Numbered from the stretch's first letter, positions 9,061 through 20,502 are shown. The stretch is 64,000 bases of DNA from Rhynchosporium graminicola (GCA_900074885.1 FJUW01000020.1:964985-1028984); one strand, 5' to 3'. A program made the numbers and translations. The notes: generated by a model not told the origin, from the sequence alone.

Positions 9061-10200
9061 CTGAGCTAGTAGTACTCTTAGTAGTACTTTTTCTAATAAA
9101 GATATATAGAATATTAGAAATATCTTCTTTATTATAGCTAGTAGCTAGAGTTTATAATTTAAAAGTCCTTTAACTTATTTGATTTTAAATAGTCCTAGTT
9201 TCTTATAGTCTAGCTTATTACTTAGTCTCTATATATTAATAGTTTTATATAGAAAGTAAACCCTATCCTTTTTCTATAGTATTAGCTCTTAACTATCGTT
9301 CTTATTATAGTAGTACGTATTCTTCTCTGCTATAAACTAGAGTTCCTTTGCGAGTTCCTTATAAAGGTCCTAGATATTCCGGATCTAGATATAAGTTATA
9401 TTATTATCCTTAATAGTAATATTAAGCTCTCTATAGGCGATAGGTTTATAATTATAATTCGCAAAGAATAATATAACTTTTATTATTTCTATAGTTAAGC
9501 TATTATATATAAACTCTACTAATAGTAGTAGTTCTATCTAATTATTTTATTAATAGTTAATATAGTAGTATAAGTATACTTTAACTACTTAGTTTATTCT
9601 TTTATTTCCTCTATTAGTCTAAGGATAGAAAGCTATTAATAGTTTATATTTAGTTCCTAAGAACTCTTTTAAAGTATCCTAGAACTTTAATATAAATAAC
9701 TTATCTCGATCCGATACGATTTCTTCAGGTACTCTATACTTAGAGACTACCTTCTTAAGGTATACTTATACTAAGTATTCAGCTATAAGAGTAGATAAGA
9801 CTAGTACTAAGATTATATACTTAGTAACTCTTTCTATAATAATAAGTATTATATTATAGCTAACTCTTATAACCGGGTCCTTCGATAGTAGTAATAGCCC
9901 TATGAAGTCCTATAATATCGATTTCCAAGATATTAGTAGTATTAGTACTATAATTATCTACTTATAAAGTAAATGTTAGGAAGACTTATTCCTAATATAA
10001 GTATTATAATTAGCTAGTATTTCTTTAACTACTTAGCGGAGTCCTTCTGACTAGTAGTTTCTTAAAATTCTTAGATATATTCTTTATATCTCTTAATATC
10101 TATACGCGAGAAGCTTATATTATTCTTTAATATATATTTCTACTAAACTTAATAGAAGCTAAATTTTCCTATTAACTCGTATAATACTATCCTTAATTAT
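9061..10200 (-). pseudogene. Integrase remnant (element A)
   Basis: The minus-strand frame shows the rve core in order: ..DFIGLLLLSKD.., EEIVSDRDKLF (SDRG-type block with the second catalytic Asp) and AFYPQTNRGNKRIN (AFYPQTDGQNERIN), then a C-terminal region with RVYFLYKTINIQ and KLGLFKIKQVKGPLNYKLQL, the GPF-type C-terminal module. Stops are few here compared with other parts of A. Most of this region (9165-10047) is the block shared almost unchanged with element B. Confidence 0.8.
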
Positions 10201-10349
10201 ATTCCTAGTAATAAGTTCCTTAGTTTCGTCTAAGGATAGTTTATCCTTCTTCTAAGCTTCTCTTAAAGTATTATACTAAAGACTTTTAATTTTCTACTTA
10301 ATTATAATAGCTTCTTAGATATTAATAACTATATCTCTATTATCTAGTT

Positions 10350-10950
10350 ATTAGAGTAAAGCGGTCTTATTATAGACCTTATTATCCTCGTAACCTAATA
10401 ATCTGCTTAGAGTATCTACTCGCGTATTATCTTTCCCTTATATATACCTAATAACTAAGTTTAAAAAGATAAGTTCCTCGGACTATTAAGCTAATTAACG
10501 ATTATCTAAGTTCTTAGTAGTTATAAAGGTTTAGAGATTTATATAGTTAGTATAGATAATAATAAGAAACTTAGCTTATTATAAGTATATCTTCTAGTAT
10601 TTAAGTACTTTAATAATCACTATAAGTTCTTTCTAGTAGATATTATAGTTCTATTTAGCTAGAGATATCTTCTCTAAGACGTAAGTAACTAAGTATAATT
10701 ATCCGTTATTATCTCGCTATAAGTATACTATATTAGTATAAGTATTAGAAGTATCTATTTCTATTATACTTTCTTTCTCTTTATTAAAACTATATATAAT
10801 TAGTTCTTTTATAAATTCTTTCTTAATTCGCTAGAAAGCTTTCTTATATTAGCTAGACTATATAAAAGGAATACTTTTTTCTTATTTAGCTCGTAAGTAG
10901 TTTAGTAGTCTTAGAGTAATCTCTAATAAACTATTAGTAGAAGTTAGCGA
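10350..10950 (-). pseudogene. RNase H remnant (element A)
   Basis: Position between RT and integrase, plus a minus-strand frame resembling the RNase H C-terminal half of Gypsy elements (yTDHKNLxxF.., R..RW.e.Ls, y.iryi.Gk.N..AD.LSR), supports this. The motifs are heavily degraded. The homologous interval in B is about 55450-56000. Confidence 0.55.
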
Positions 10951-10999
10951 AACCTAATTATAATTATATATCCTTAATATTCTTTAGAGACTCTTATTC

Positions 11000-11750
11000 C
11001 TTAATAGCTCTGATTTTTCCGGATTAATAATTATCTCTTCTAAGCGAATAATATATCTTAGGAAAGTAACTTATTTAATTAAGAATTTATATTTCGATAT
11101 CTTTAGTCTAGAATCTACTTTACGTAGAGCTTCTATAACTTAGGTAATATAACTTTAGTATACTTCAATAGTTTTAGAGTATACTAAGATATTATTAAAG
11201 TAGTATATAGTAAACTTCTTAATAAAATCCTTAAGAATATTATTATTCTATCTCTAATATATAGCTAGAGTATTAGTTAAGCTAAATAGTATTACTATAT
11301 ATTCCTATAGCCCTAAGGGCAATACGAAAGTAGTCTTCTATTTATATCCCTCCTTAATTCGGATTAAGTTAAACGCGTTTCGTTAGTCTAACTTAGTATA
11401 TACTTTTACTCTAGCTAGTTTATCCTATAGATATTATATAATTAGTAAAAGGTATATATCCCTTATAGTCCTAGTATTAATTATCTGATAGTCTCTATAA
11501 GGTCTTCCTTTAGAATCTCTTACTTTCTAAATTAATAGTATATTAATAGTACTTAATAATTTAGATTTCCGAATCTATTCTTTCTTTATACTTAACTTCT
11601 AATACTCCTTAAGTATCCTTATAGTATTATAATTATAATAGCGAAGTTTCTTTATAATAAGTATAAATCTATCTTTAAACTTTATCTTATAATCTTAGCG
11701 TTTATACTTAAGTAGAGCTCTTATATCCTATAGATCTTTAAATAATTTCG
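11000..11750 (-). pseudogene. Reverse transcriptase remnant (element A)
   Basis: On the minus strand the catalytic box appears at about 11170-11210 as YYFNNILVYSKTIE, against YYLDNILVYSETIE in B and the usual YLDDILVYS. Both catalytic Asp codons are changed to Asn here by G-to-A RIP. Upstream blocks (FRT.YG.YEY, NPF-like, KLDL) follow towards higher coordinates. Confidence 0.75.
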
Positions 11751-12189
11751 AGAACTTCTTATATAGTTCGAGTAGTTATTCTTAAATAATATCTATCTAA
11801 CTAAGATAATTCCTAGGTTCTCTCTAACTAAGAACTTAACTTAACTAGCTAGAGTCTATCGGCGTTATTATTAAGAAAGTAGCGCTAGCTTCTCTTTTAC
11901 TAGCTAGTTAACTACGTTTATATTTATAGTTACTAAACGTAACTCTCTTAGTTACTTAGTTTACGCTAGGATTATAGTTATATAGCTATAATATTTCTAA
12001 TATAATATTATATTATTTAATAAGTATAATATTAAAGTAGAGTATTTCTTTATATCTATTAATAACTATATTTATTCCTCTTATCCTTTAGTAGACTTAT
12101 CTATCTAATCTAGCGCTTTTTCTACTTAATATAGTAAAGCGATATAATTTTAAGTTAATAGTAATAAGAATATTCTATTCCTTAATAAA

Positions 12190-12270
12190 AGCTAAGTTTA
12201 TAAAGCGTCTTATAGCTCCGGAATTAATAAGGGCTTTTATCTTAATATTATCTATTATAATTAGTAAGAT
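12190..12270 (-). pseudogene. Aspartic protease remnant (element A)
   Basis: The minus-strand frame reads KALINSGAIRRFINLAF: the LIDSGA active site with Asp changed to Asn. It lies upstream of RT in element orientation. Confidence 0.75.
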
Positions 12271-12858
12271 TAACTAATCGAACTCTCTAGTAGTAATAAG
12301 CTCTAAGTATAATAGTTCTATTAAAGAGTGATTATATACTTCTTTAATAATTCTTCTTATTGTTTTATCTAACTAAGTCTTAAGGCCGGGTTCGTAAGTA
12401 ATTAGAGTATAAGGTATATAGTAATAGAGATTAGCTTATCTTTAGATAAGATCTAGTGTTATTCTCTAATAAGTTACTAGTTCTAATAAGTATTATCTCT
12501 CTTACTAATAACGTTCCTCTTCTATTTCCTTAATAATAGCTTAAGTATCCTTAATTCGAAGGAACTAATCTAATTATTCGAATTCTTTTAGTTTAAGTTC
12601 TCTTTCGAGATTAGCTATATTATAATCTAGTCGTTCCTTGATATCCCTAGTATTAACTTAGAATATAATAGTAATATTATCGCGATAAGCTATAATATAG
12701 TCTTTACTCTAATTAAATATATTATAAGTTCGATAATACTCTATAAAATCGTACTTAGCTCTATTATAAGCTTATATTATTCTTTTATTATTATAGTTTC
12801 GAAGATTCTAGTTTTCGTTATTATATAGAAGATGATTATAAAGATAATTCCTTTCGTC
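12271..12858 (-). pseudogene. gag-protease linker of element A, cut by element VI
   Basis: It aligns with B from about 57330 to 57935 and with D (about 4800-5300, opposite strand). The frame is Gln/Glu/Asn-rich with many TAR stops. The zinc knuckle seen in B at about 58140-58185 would lie further upstream and is missing because element VI begins at 12859. Confidence 0.6.
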
Positions 12859-12940
12859 TATATCACAGGGCGAATACAAAGTATATAGTGCAAAAGCTCG
12901 TCTATATTATAAGGAGAATTAACCAAGGAGGGAAGGGAGG

Positions 12941-13417
12941 TGTGAAAATTCAAGGTGGAAATCGGCCAAGGGCCAGAATAACAGAATAATACGTGATCAA
13001 TTTGACTTGCTTTACTTGCTTGCTTGCTTGCTTGCTTGCTTGAAGAGAGCTAACTACAGGAGAGATTCTAGCTACTTATATAGCTATATAAGCTCTCTAG
13101 AATATTCTATACTACGTAATACAGAACTCCATAGAAGAAGATACGTATACCGTAGAATAATACTACGTTAGTAGAAACCTCTAGAAGTATGATATACGTA
13201 CTAGAGAGTAGTAGAACCCTATCGAGAACCTCTATAGTAACTCTAATAGAGTATATAGGGTATAGGCTAGTGACAAGGTACAGGGTGTAGGTGCCAGGTA
13301 CAACAAGGTACATGCGCAAGGTACTGAACCAGGTACTAAGACCATGTACTGACAAGATACAGGGTATGTATGCCGATGCAGGCAAAACTGACCAAGGTAC
13401 TGGCTACAAATCCAACA
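12941..13417 (+). repeat. 477-bp solo LTR with GGAGG target duplication
   Basis: It starts TGTGAAAATT, ends CAAATCCAACA and is flanked by GGAGG at 12936-12940 and 13418-13422. There is no internal element region. A second copy lies at 34515-34991. The strand is arbitrary because no coding region fixes it. It keeps many CA/TG and was inserted late. A minus-strand 92-codon open frame inside it has no support from the second copy. Confidence 0.88.
13015..13042 (+). repeat. (CTTG)7 microsatellite
   Basis: Seven uninterrupted CTTG units inside the 477-bp LTR. The other copy of this LTR has only about two units here, so the tract is a private expansion. Confidence 0.9.
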
Positions 13418-13599
13418 GGAGGAATAAGAGTCTCCCTTCGAAGAAAAGATAATACCGCGGCCGCTAGTAGTAGTAGTACTAGAACACGTATAATAATACG
13501 TTAAGTACTAGCGTAGACGCCTTAAGTATTAAGTATACTAATAGATATAACTTATTATATTACCCTCCTTCTGTTTCGAGATCAGGACTATCTAGTCTA

Positions 13600-13820
13600 T
13601 TCTTCTCTTTCTACTTATTAAGTACTATAATAATAGTAAGAGCGACTTCTAATTCCTATATTAGTTATAGGTAACTTATCTATTTAACTAGATACTTCTT
13701 CTTTATTTAGCCTCCTTATCGAAAGGATCTCTCTACTAGGATTTCCTCAACTTCGAACTTGTCTTCGTCTACTACCGATAGTAGTAATAGCTATAAGTTA
13801 TCCTATACTTAGCTTAGTAA
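13600..13820 (-). pseudogene. Chromodomain at the pol C-terminus (element VI)
   Basis: The minus-strand frame reads VVDEDKFEVEEILVERSFR, then KKKYLVKQISYLQLIQELEVAL, a canonical chromodomain (FEVEEIL..R, YLVKWxGYP...W/QEPE) with Trp to stop changes. It is the last domain before the 3' LTR, and no extra frame separates it from the LTR, unlike A/B and II-IV. Confidence 0.8.
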
Positions 13821-14465
13821 CAAGTTAGTAATAGCTAGGTAAAATATTTATATATGAAAAATATTACATATTCCCAGTAGTATATCTAAATAGTAACTAT
13901 ATAACCCGACTGCTTCAAGTACTATATACTTAGCTTACTTTTTATCGAGTTTCTTCGCGGGCCGATTCGTATAAATATTCTATAGACTTAACTAGACTTT
14001 ATCTCCGACTTTAAACTCTAGGGCTTACTAGCGATAATAGTTTATAACCTTTTCTTAAACTTATTACGCTACTACTATTACTATCTATACTTATTCTCTA
14101 ACGTCTTATAGCTTCTTTAAGATTATATCTGCCTTTTAAATAAGTAAGTAGTTAATAATAGTAGTAGTTTTATCTTCGATATTCAAATCGATATATTATA
14201 TATAATAACTATAAGTTAGAAAGAAAGAGCTTACTTCTATTAATATATTATCTTAATTATTAATTACTATCTCTACTAATAGTAGTATATTGAACTAATT
14301 ATCTTATACGAAGTCTACGAATATATGTAAATACGTCTCTAATATATAGTTTATCCTCTCTATAAAGCTATTAGTTTCCGGATAATAAGCTATAGAAAGG
14401 TATCGCGTAATCCTTAGTAAAGAATATACTTATATCTATAATATTCCGATGAACTACTTCCCTCG

Positions 14466-14662
14466 TATTACGAGGCGAGTATAAAGTATACGTATAGTGT
14501 AAACTATATCTTTAATTAATAAGAAGAATTAGCTAAAAAGCAGAGGAGAATTCTTCCTTAATAGAAAAGGAGAAGATATAGTACTACTACTACTAGTACC
14601 TTAGTAGTATTAGTCAGCGAGATACTTAGCGTCGAGTATCATCCTAAGTATAACTTATCATA
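14466..14662 (-). repeat. 3' LTR of element VII (197 bp)
   Basis: It pairs with 15816-16012 over its whole length. This copy is the more RIPed of the two (for example AGTATAACTTATCATA here against GGTGCAACCCGTCATA there). Confidence 0.88.
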
Positions 14663-14699
14663 TTACCCCCCCCTTTAAACTAATCCCCCTCTAAAAATT

Positions 14700-15640
14700 A
14701 TTCTATAGCTATTATCTCGAAGTAAAGGCCTACTCGGCCTTACTATATTCGATATTCTTATAGTATTCACGCGAACTACTGCCTTTTCTTTCGTATTATC
14801 TTACTCCGCAGAAGACTTAGAGGATATAAATAATAATCGACTACGTAAAGCTTAGTAGTAGTATTAGCTTATCTAATACTTATTAGAGCTATACCTTACG
14901 TATTTTCCTATATCCCTCTATACTTAACGTTTCTTATAGGAGGCTAGTACTACTTTCGTAGCTATTATATAACCGGTTTCCTAGTCTATTATATTATCCT
15001 TATTATAAGTAGTCTTACTACCCGAACTATTATTATTACTATTATTATTCGTATATACCAGGCCGAATTAATTTCCGAAAGATAGGATTAATTATAAGAA
15101 ATCCTCGTGATTTATTAGCAGAACTATTTACTTATCGACCTATTATCTAGTATATTTATTTAAACTACCTACTAAAGTAGTTATCTTTGTATTATCTAGC
15201 TAAGAATCTACTCTAGCTTAGAAGAGCGCTCGTTCGAATTATAATAAGTATATTACTATTACTATTATTCCTTATTAGAACCTAATTAACTTTTATCTTA
15301 CTTTCTTAACTTTATTCGGATCGTTATAGATCTTACTAAGGTAGCGGACTAGCTCAAGGGGGTCCTAATTTCTATTCGTTTATACTTTTTATATATAAGG
15401 AAGTATTAGCTCTTAAACTTTCAGAGGGAGAGATATATAAATAAAAAAGGTTTAAGTCTCTCTATTACTAATTATACTCCCGTCGATCCTAAGCTTTAAT
15501 TCTATCGCTATTAACTATACGTCCTACTCCTTCGATCGACCGGAGAACCTATTAAGAAGAGGAAGGACTTAATATATCTTTCCTACTACTACTACTACTA
15601 CTACTAGTATTATTACTTCTAGTTATATTTAGAGATCCTC
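14700..15640 (-). pseudogene. gag-like frame of element VII
   Basis: The minus-strand interior reads as a Gln/Asn/Ser/Arg-rich polypeptide with TAR stops. A GQQDYLQQGQYNRLGNRLYN stretch (several Q read from TAG/TAA; complement of about 14980-15040) follows a FRKLIRPG segment. A (CTA)n run near 15582-15606 gives poly-Ser on the sense strand. Composition resembles gag tails of fungal LTR elements. I see no protease or RT. It could supply a structural protein or just be a remnant of one. Confidence 0.4.
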
Positions 15641-15815
15641 TACTTACTTTTAGAGAACCTCTATAATTAATAGTAGCTAGGCTTCGCGTTAGGTAGCTGA
15701 CTCGGCTTATTAAGTATATTATAAATATATTTGAAATTTTTTAATTAGTTATAAGACTCTTAATATCAATCCTTTACTTTACTTTACTTTACCTTATTTT
15801 ATAAGCTAATTCTAA

Positions 15816-16012
15816 TATCACGAGGCGAGTGCAAAGTATATGTATAGTATAAATAGTATCTTTAATTAATAAGAAGAATTAGCTAAAGAGCGGAAGAGAA
15901 TTCTTTCTTAATAGAAAAGAAGAAGATACGGTACTACTACTACTAGTGCCTTAGTAGTATTAGTCAGCGAGATGCTCAGCATCGAGTATCGTCCTAGGTG
16001 CAACCCGTCATA
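15816..16012 (-). repeat. 5' LTR of element VII (197 bp)
   Basis: It starts TATCACGAGGCGAGTGCAAA and ends GTGCAACCCGTCATA, partner of 14466-14662. It is adjacent to the CCTCG duplication. Confidence 0.88.
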
Positions 16013-16850
16013 CCTCGGTCAGATATAATTACGTATAATAATATATATTATCTATAATAGACTTATATAAACTACTTTACTATAGATTCTGCGTTAATTA
16101 TTAATAGTCTATTATATATGATTCCTTTCCTAAACTAATTAGTAATTATAATTAAGTTAGTATATCTTTCGCTTTCTAGAAGATTAATAATAAGATCGAT
16201 AGAAGTTTCTTACTAGATATAGTCTAATAGTAGTAATAGCTTAAGGAATCCTTACCTCTAGTCTCGCTATATCTTATTCCTTCTATAAGTATTATAATTC
16301 CGAACGAACTTTCTCATATCTTCCGATATCTATAGCTAAAAGAACTACTAACTTATAGTAGTAGTAGTCGAATCTCGTTCTAAGTATTAATATATCTTAG
16401 TATTATATATTACTTAGATTAACTTTATATATAGTTCTTCGGAATTAAATACTTATAATCTGCCTTGGAATTATAGTTTACTTACCTCTAATAGTAAGTA
16501 TTCTAATACTAATACTTTTAACTTTAGTATAATAGGAAATACGCGCTACTTATCGCGCACTACTTTAGCTACTTCCTAGTATATACTATCAGCTTATTCC
16601 GCTTATAACTAGAGTTCGTTAAGCGTTATAGAAGTAGTAATATTAATATCAATATCTAAGGCGGCTTTATTAACTACTTCAAGTTCTTTAACGTATAGGA
16701 ATTCGTTCTATAGTCGCAAGGCGTCGTCTTCTTCTTAGCCTCTTCGATCTTATCATATTATAACTAGAGCTATTATTACTATCCCTTATATAATAGTAGT
16801 AGTTCTCGTAGTACTTTCAGCTTAATTAATTAAACTAACTAGTACTAAAG

Positions 16851-17128
16851 TCGTTCGTCTTCTATACTATAGAGTATATCCTATTCGTATCGTAAAAGTA
16901 TATCTATATATTTATTTTCTTTCCCCGGGATATAACTAATCGTATAGTTAAACTATAAGAGAAGTAAAGACTATTATATTGACTACTTCGTAAGTTATTA
17001 TATTATTATAAAATACTCGAGGTTCTTATAATCAGTACGAATATAAAGTTCCTATACGCTTTTCAATTCATATTACTACTCCTTAAGGTAATAATATAAT
17101 TACTAGTATTTCCTTATTATAAGATTTC
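16851..17128 (-). pseudogene. RNase H C-terminal remnant (element VI)
   Basis: The minus-strand frame shows a degenerate EL.AI...L..W..EL.G block, YTDHKNLEYF-type block (EPRVFYNN), and YPGERK.IYRYTFTIRIGYT, the pattern YRPGKENxxxDALSRR that closes Gypsy RNase H. It is cut at 17128 by the LTR of element II. Confidence 0.65.
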
Positions 17129-17406
17129 TATGACGACAGCTTACCTGAATATCAAATGAAGAGAAGGATAGCTACCGGGGCCCAAGTTCACAGGTATTAT
17201 AAGTATCCCGGTATAACTAGTATCTGACTCGGTATAATATCGGAATAGTACTAGTGTATATATATAAGGTGCCTTGTACCCTATCTCTCTTCTTCTTCCT
17301 TCCTTATCTTCTTATTTCCTTAGTAGTAGACTATATAAGATCGCTCTTAGCCCCCCTACTTATTTTATCCCTGCTCGTATACTACCTTAAGTCTTATATT
17401 ATTATA
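17129..17406 (+). repeat. 5' LTR of element II
   Basis: It begins TATGACGACAGC (RIPed TGTGACGACAGC) and ends GTCTTATATTATTATA. Six further copies occur in the window (31559, 35462, 42973, 43636, 48151, 51418). This copy has an extra ATTATAAGT near 17196 that is shared only with the partner at 31559, which supports the pairing. A methionine-initiated frame inside it is not a gene. Confidence 0.9.
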
Positions 17407-18059
17407 TTAAATAAGAAGATTAAGATAGCCGAAGATAGCTTAATATAATATCTTACCTTAAGTTTATTATTCGATAACTACTTATATATAGCTAAGATTC
17501 TAGAGATCTCTTAGATAGCTATAAATCAGGGTTTAATTTAGCTTATTATAAATAGTAAAATAGAGGAGGTTTTCGCTAACGCTCCTTTAATAACTCTTAT
17601 AGTATAAAGGAATTATAGATAGATCTTAAAGAAGGTATAATAATACCCCGGAACTTTAACCTCTACGTATCGCCGCCGAAATAGCCTTAATATACCCTTT
17701 TTTAAGCTTTTATTATAGCTCCTAACTAATAAACTAGAGACCTCTCTAGTTCTAGAGGAACTTAACTCGATCCCTTCTACTCTACCTCTGAACTTAATCT
17801 GTTATACTCTCCTTTACTCTAAATATCTCTTATACTAAAGAATATTAATATCTTATTAAGAAAGTACTAATTAAGAGGAAAAGGAAAATAAAAGCGAAAC
17901 TTACTAAGAGTATAATCGCTAAGTACTCTTATTTCTATAGATAACTCGAATCTGATCTATTCTCTCTTATAATAATTAGTAAAATAAGAGGAAAAGAATA
18001 ACTCTCTAGAATATACTATAGATAGACTAATCTATATATAAGATAAGTTCCTCGCAAGG

Positions 18060-19330
18060 GTCCCTCGCTTATCTTCGACTCTTCTATTAAAGCTAGTATT
18101 ATAATCTCTATATATTCCGGAGTTTAATAAGCTAGTAAACTCTATTCTAATATATAGTACTAAGAGAGAGGATACTATTTCTAATAAACTATCGCTTTCT
18201 CCCGGCGCCGAATAAGTAGATTTACGCCCTAAGAAGTCTTATCTTACTAAGAAGATCCTACCCTTAGATAATAGATTAGATCTTACCTTCCTCTAGCAGA
18301 AAGTATTAATACGAGACTAGCTAGCTATAAATACTAACTACTACCCTATAGACCTCTCCCGGCGCGTTCTTGTATAAGAACTAGTTACTAGAATAGCTAA
18401 GGAGTATCTTACGCCTTAATACCTTACTAATAAGTTTAAGACTAGCGATAAAATAATCTCCTTATTAGAGGAGAACTTTCTTATTAGTTTAGAAGAAGAT
18501 AACTACTATAATACTTTTTATTACTTAGAAATATAATAACTTAGCTATACCCGCGAGACTTTCGCTGAGTTTTATAATTAATTTTAAAGCGCTACTATCT
18601 AAGGTAAAGTTAAAAAGAAGGAGTAGTTCTTCTATATATGATAAGATTATATTATCCTTATACGCTTTAACTCTTATTATTAAATTACTATAGAATAATA
18701 ATTATACTTCTATAGTCAGATTATTACTTTCTTTTAATACTAAGTATTACTATAACTTAGAATATACTTATCCCGAGAAAACTATTACTTAGATATAGTA
18801 CTATAAGCTTATTATTACTCTTGCGACCTCTTCTAGTTCTACTCCTTACTAGTTCCTAAGCTTAGCCCCTTAATAAACTACTCTTGTATTATACGTATAT
18901 ACTTCTACCCTAGTATAAGCTAGTACTCTCTCCGCGCTAAAACGCTCTACTACCTCGACCGGAGAAACCCTTAATTATTATAATTATAGATAGCTTAGCT
19001 ATATTAAGCTAGACTGCCTTAACTCGCTTAAAGTATAATTAATCGACGAATTTCCAGAAAAGGAAAGAGCGACTAAAGAGATAGTAGAAGATATATCTTC
19101 TGAATCTGAACTAATATTAAAAGGAAATAATAAAGCTTAAGTAAAAACTCCTTCTTAAGTCTACGTAAGTATAATCTATCTAATCTTAATCTTAACTCCC
19201 TGATAAGAAGTAAGTAATTTATATATCTAACTATAGTTAATATAAATAAGCTAGAAGTCTCTATAAATAGCTTAATCGATACTAAAGCGAATAGATACTT
19301 ATTTATTAAGTGCACTCTTACTAGACGATT
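18060..19330 (+). pseudogene. gag and protease of element II
   Basis: A Ser/Thr/Leu-rich gag frame ends in a zinc knuckle at about 18975-19020 (NYYNYR.LSYIKLDCL, expected CYNCGQLGHIKPDC; two Cys to Tyr, His to Tyr). An acidic linker (EIVEDISSESELI) leads to the protease at 19256-19330, where the frame gives NSLIDTKANRYLFIK against the family form SLIDTGANxYLFI. Stops are TAA/TAG. The gag equals those of III and IV. Confidence 0.75.
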
Positions 19331-20281
19331 ATTAGAAGCCCTCGGTATTAAAATCGAGCTACTACTGTATTCTATTCTAATACGTAGTTTCTAATAATCT
19401 ATCCGAACTTATATTATCTATTTTATATATTTATATCTTTCTATTAATAATAATTATATTTATAACTACTCTTTTATTCTTCTCGATTTAAGATAATAAG
19501 ATATAATTATTAATATTAAATAGATATAACGATTTTAAGCTAAACTCGATACGCTCTACTATAAGCTATTATAGCTAGATCGATATCTAGCTACTCTCTA
19601 ATATAATAAGGAGATAATTATAACTCTACTACCTTATAAACTTAATATTAATCGATCTTACTAAGTCGATACTAATACGCAGGACTTAGCTATAAACTAG
19701 TTAGACTAATACTAATCACTTTAAATAATAGCGATATAGTATATTAATATATTATCTCTATTATTTAACTTATTCCTACTTATTACTAAGGAATCCGAAC
19801 CCTTTTCTATTCCGAAAATATTAAGAAAAGTACCCGCGCCGAAACCTTACTACGAGTGTACTTCTTAATCTTCGAGGATCTGGAAACTAGTTCCGATTTA
19901 CTAAATTAGTACTATAGCTTTTTACTTTAATATAAAACGCGAAAGTTCTGAATTACTCTTTATTAGTATCTATAAGATAGATTATATCTTATAAGATCTT
20001 TTAGATAGCGACTCCCCTAAGGATCTTAATACTAAACAACTTATGGCTGAAAAACTATCGGAATAGTATTATACTCGTAAGAAAGCTTTTTCTAAGCGGG
20101 ATTCTAATGTTCTTCTATTATATTACTTATATAATTATAGAATTATTCTAGAAGAACTATTACTTAACGCGTATTCGCTCTTATATTAGTAATCTATAGA
20201 GAAACTATAGATAACTAAGGAGTACTTCATAGAGAACTTAGATAAAAGGTTTATTAAATCTAGCTAAAGTCCCTTCCTTCG

Positions 20282-20286
20282 TATTA
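20282..20286. repeat. Target-site duplication of element V, left
   Basis: TATTA, repeated exactly at 27171-27175. Joining the two sides restores the RT N-terminus of element II. Confidence 0.9.
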
Positions 20287-20502
20287 TATCACGACCTGTA
20301 CGTGAGGAGCCTCAGGCCTCCAGGCACGAGGGGGTAAGCGAGCCTTAGCAGCCGCGGCAGATTAGTCAGTATAGCCCTACGGCTATACCTTAAGGAAGGA
20401 GTCGAGAGTAGAACCTCTTCTTCTTATCTTTTCTTCTCTTTACTACGCGTACTCTTAAGGGCGAATATAAGTTATTATCACCCCTTATACTCTGCTATAA
20501 TA
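20287..20502 (+). repeat. 5' LTR of element V (216 bp)
   Basis: TATCACGACCTGTACGTGAG... GCTATAATA, the same length as the partner at 26955-27170. Differences are mainly transitions of the RIP type. Confidence 0.92.

Larger units (their letters stand above)
7725..12858 (-). mobile_element. Ty3/Gypsy chromovirus A, 5' part missing
   Basis: Read on the minus strand, the element retains the gag end, protease, RT, RNase H, integrase, chromodomain and 3' LTR (7725-8220). It is cut at 12858, in the linker upstream of protease, by the LTR of element VI. It is a homologue of full-length element B (52939-59529). From 9165 to 10047 the two are almost identical, while outside this block they differ every few bases. 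Confidence 0.9.
12859..13559 (-). repeat. 3' LTR of element VI, split by a solo LTR
   Basis: Without the 477-bp insert and its duplicated 5 bp it is 219 bp. It matches the reverse complement of 52131-52348, including the unusual CGCGGCCGC motif near 13457-13465 and an end where every difference from the F copy is C-to-T or G-to-A. A polypurine tract on the minus strand (complement of CTCCTTCTG near 13564) abuts it. Confidence 0.85.
14466..16012 (-). mobile_element. Non-autonomous LTR element VII (1,547 bp, gag-like only)
   Basis: Two 197-bp LTRs (14466-14662, 15816-16012) flank a 1,153-bp interior, with a perfect CCTCG duplication at 14461-14465 and 16013-16017. A minus-strand polypurine tract (complement of ACCCCCCCCTTT at 14664-14677) lies next to the left LTR, so that one is the 3' LTR. 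The sequence after the other LTR (minus strand, TTAGAATTAGCTTAT) equals that after the 5' LTR of F, so the priming site is shared with the VI/F family. There is no pol. Confidence 0.88.
13821..16850 (-). pseudogene. Integrase of element VI, interrupted by element VII
   Basis: Removing element VII and one CCTCG restores the block ISDRGK.FIG across the junction, followed by AYYPETNSFIERINY (the PQTDGxxER block) and a C-terminal module (LEFKVGDKVWLSL). The insertion therefore lies in the catalytic core, at the SDRG block. Residual TAG/TAA fit former Gln/Trp. The domain upstream of 16018 carries the first part of the core and the zinc-finger region in degraded form. Confidence 0.75.
12859..17128 (-). 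mobile_element. Ty3/Gypsy chromovirus VI, 3' half only
   Basis: Minus-strand RNase H, integrase, chromodomain and 3' LTR are present. The 5' half is missing because element II begins at 17129. It contains a 477-bp solo LTR (in its own LTR) and the short element VII (in its integrase). Its LTR matches the 5' LTR of element F at 52131-52348, so VI and F are one family. It sits in element A, but the other side of that insertion is not in the window. Confidence 0.85.

Noticed and set aside
13107..13385. 92-codon open frame on the minus strand
   Set aside because: It lies wholly in the 477-bp solo LTR, and the second LTR copy does not keep it open.
17254..17448. 64-codon open frame on +
   Set aside because: It starts in the 5' LTR of II and runs into the leader; the pyrimidine-rich LTR sequence gives a Leu/Ser-rich frame without relatives.
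19073..19315. 80-codon open frame on the minus strand
   Set aside because: Antisense shadow of the gag-protease region of II. Unlike the 3' antisense frames, it does not stand out in III and IV.
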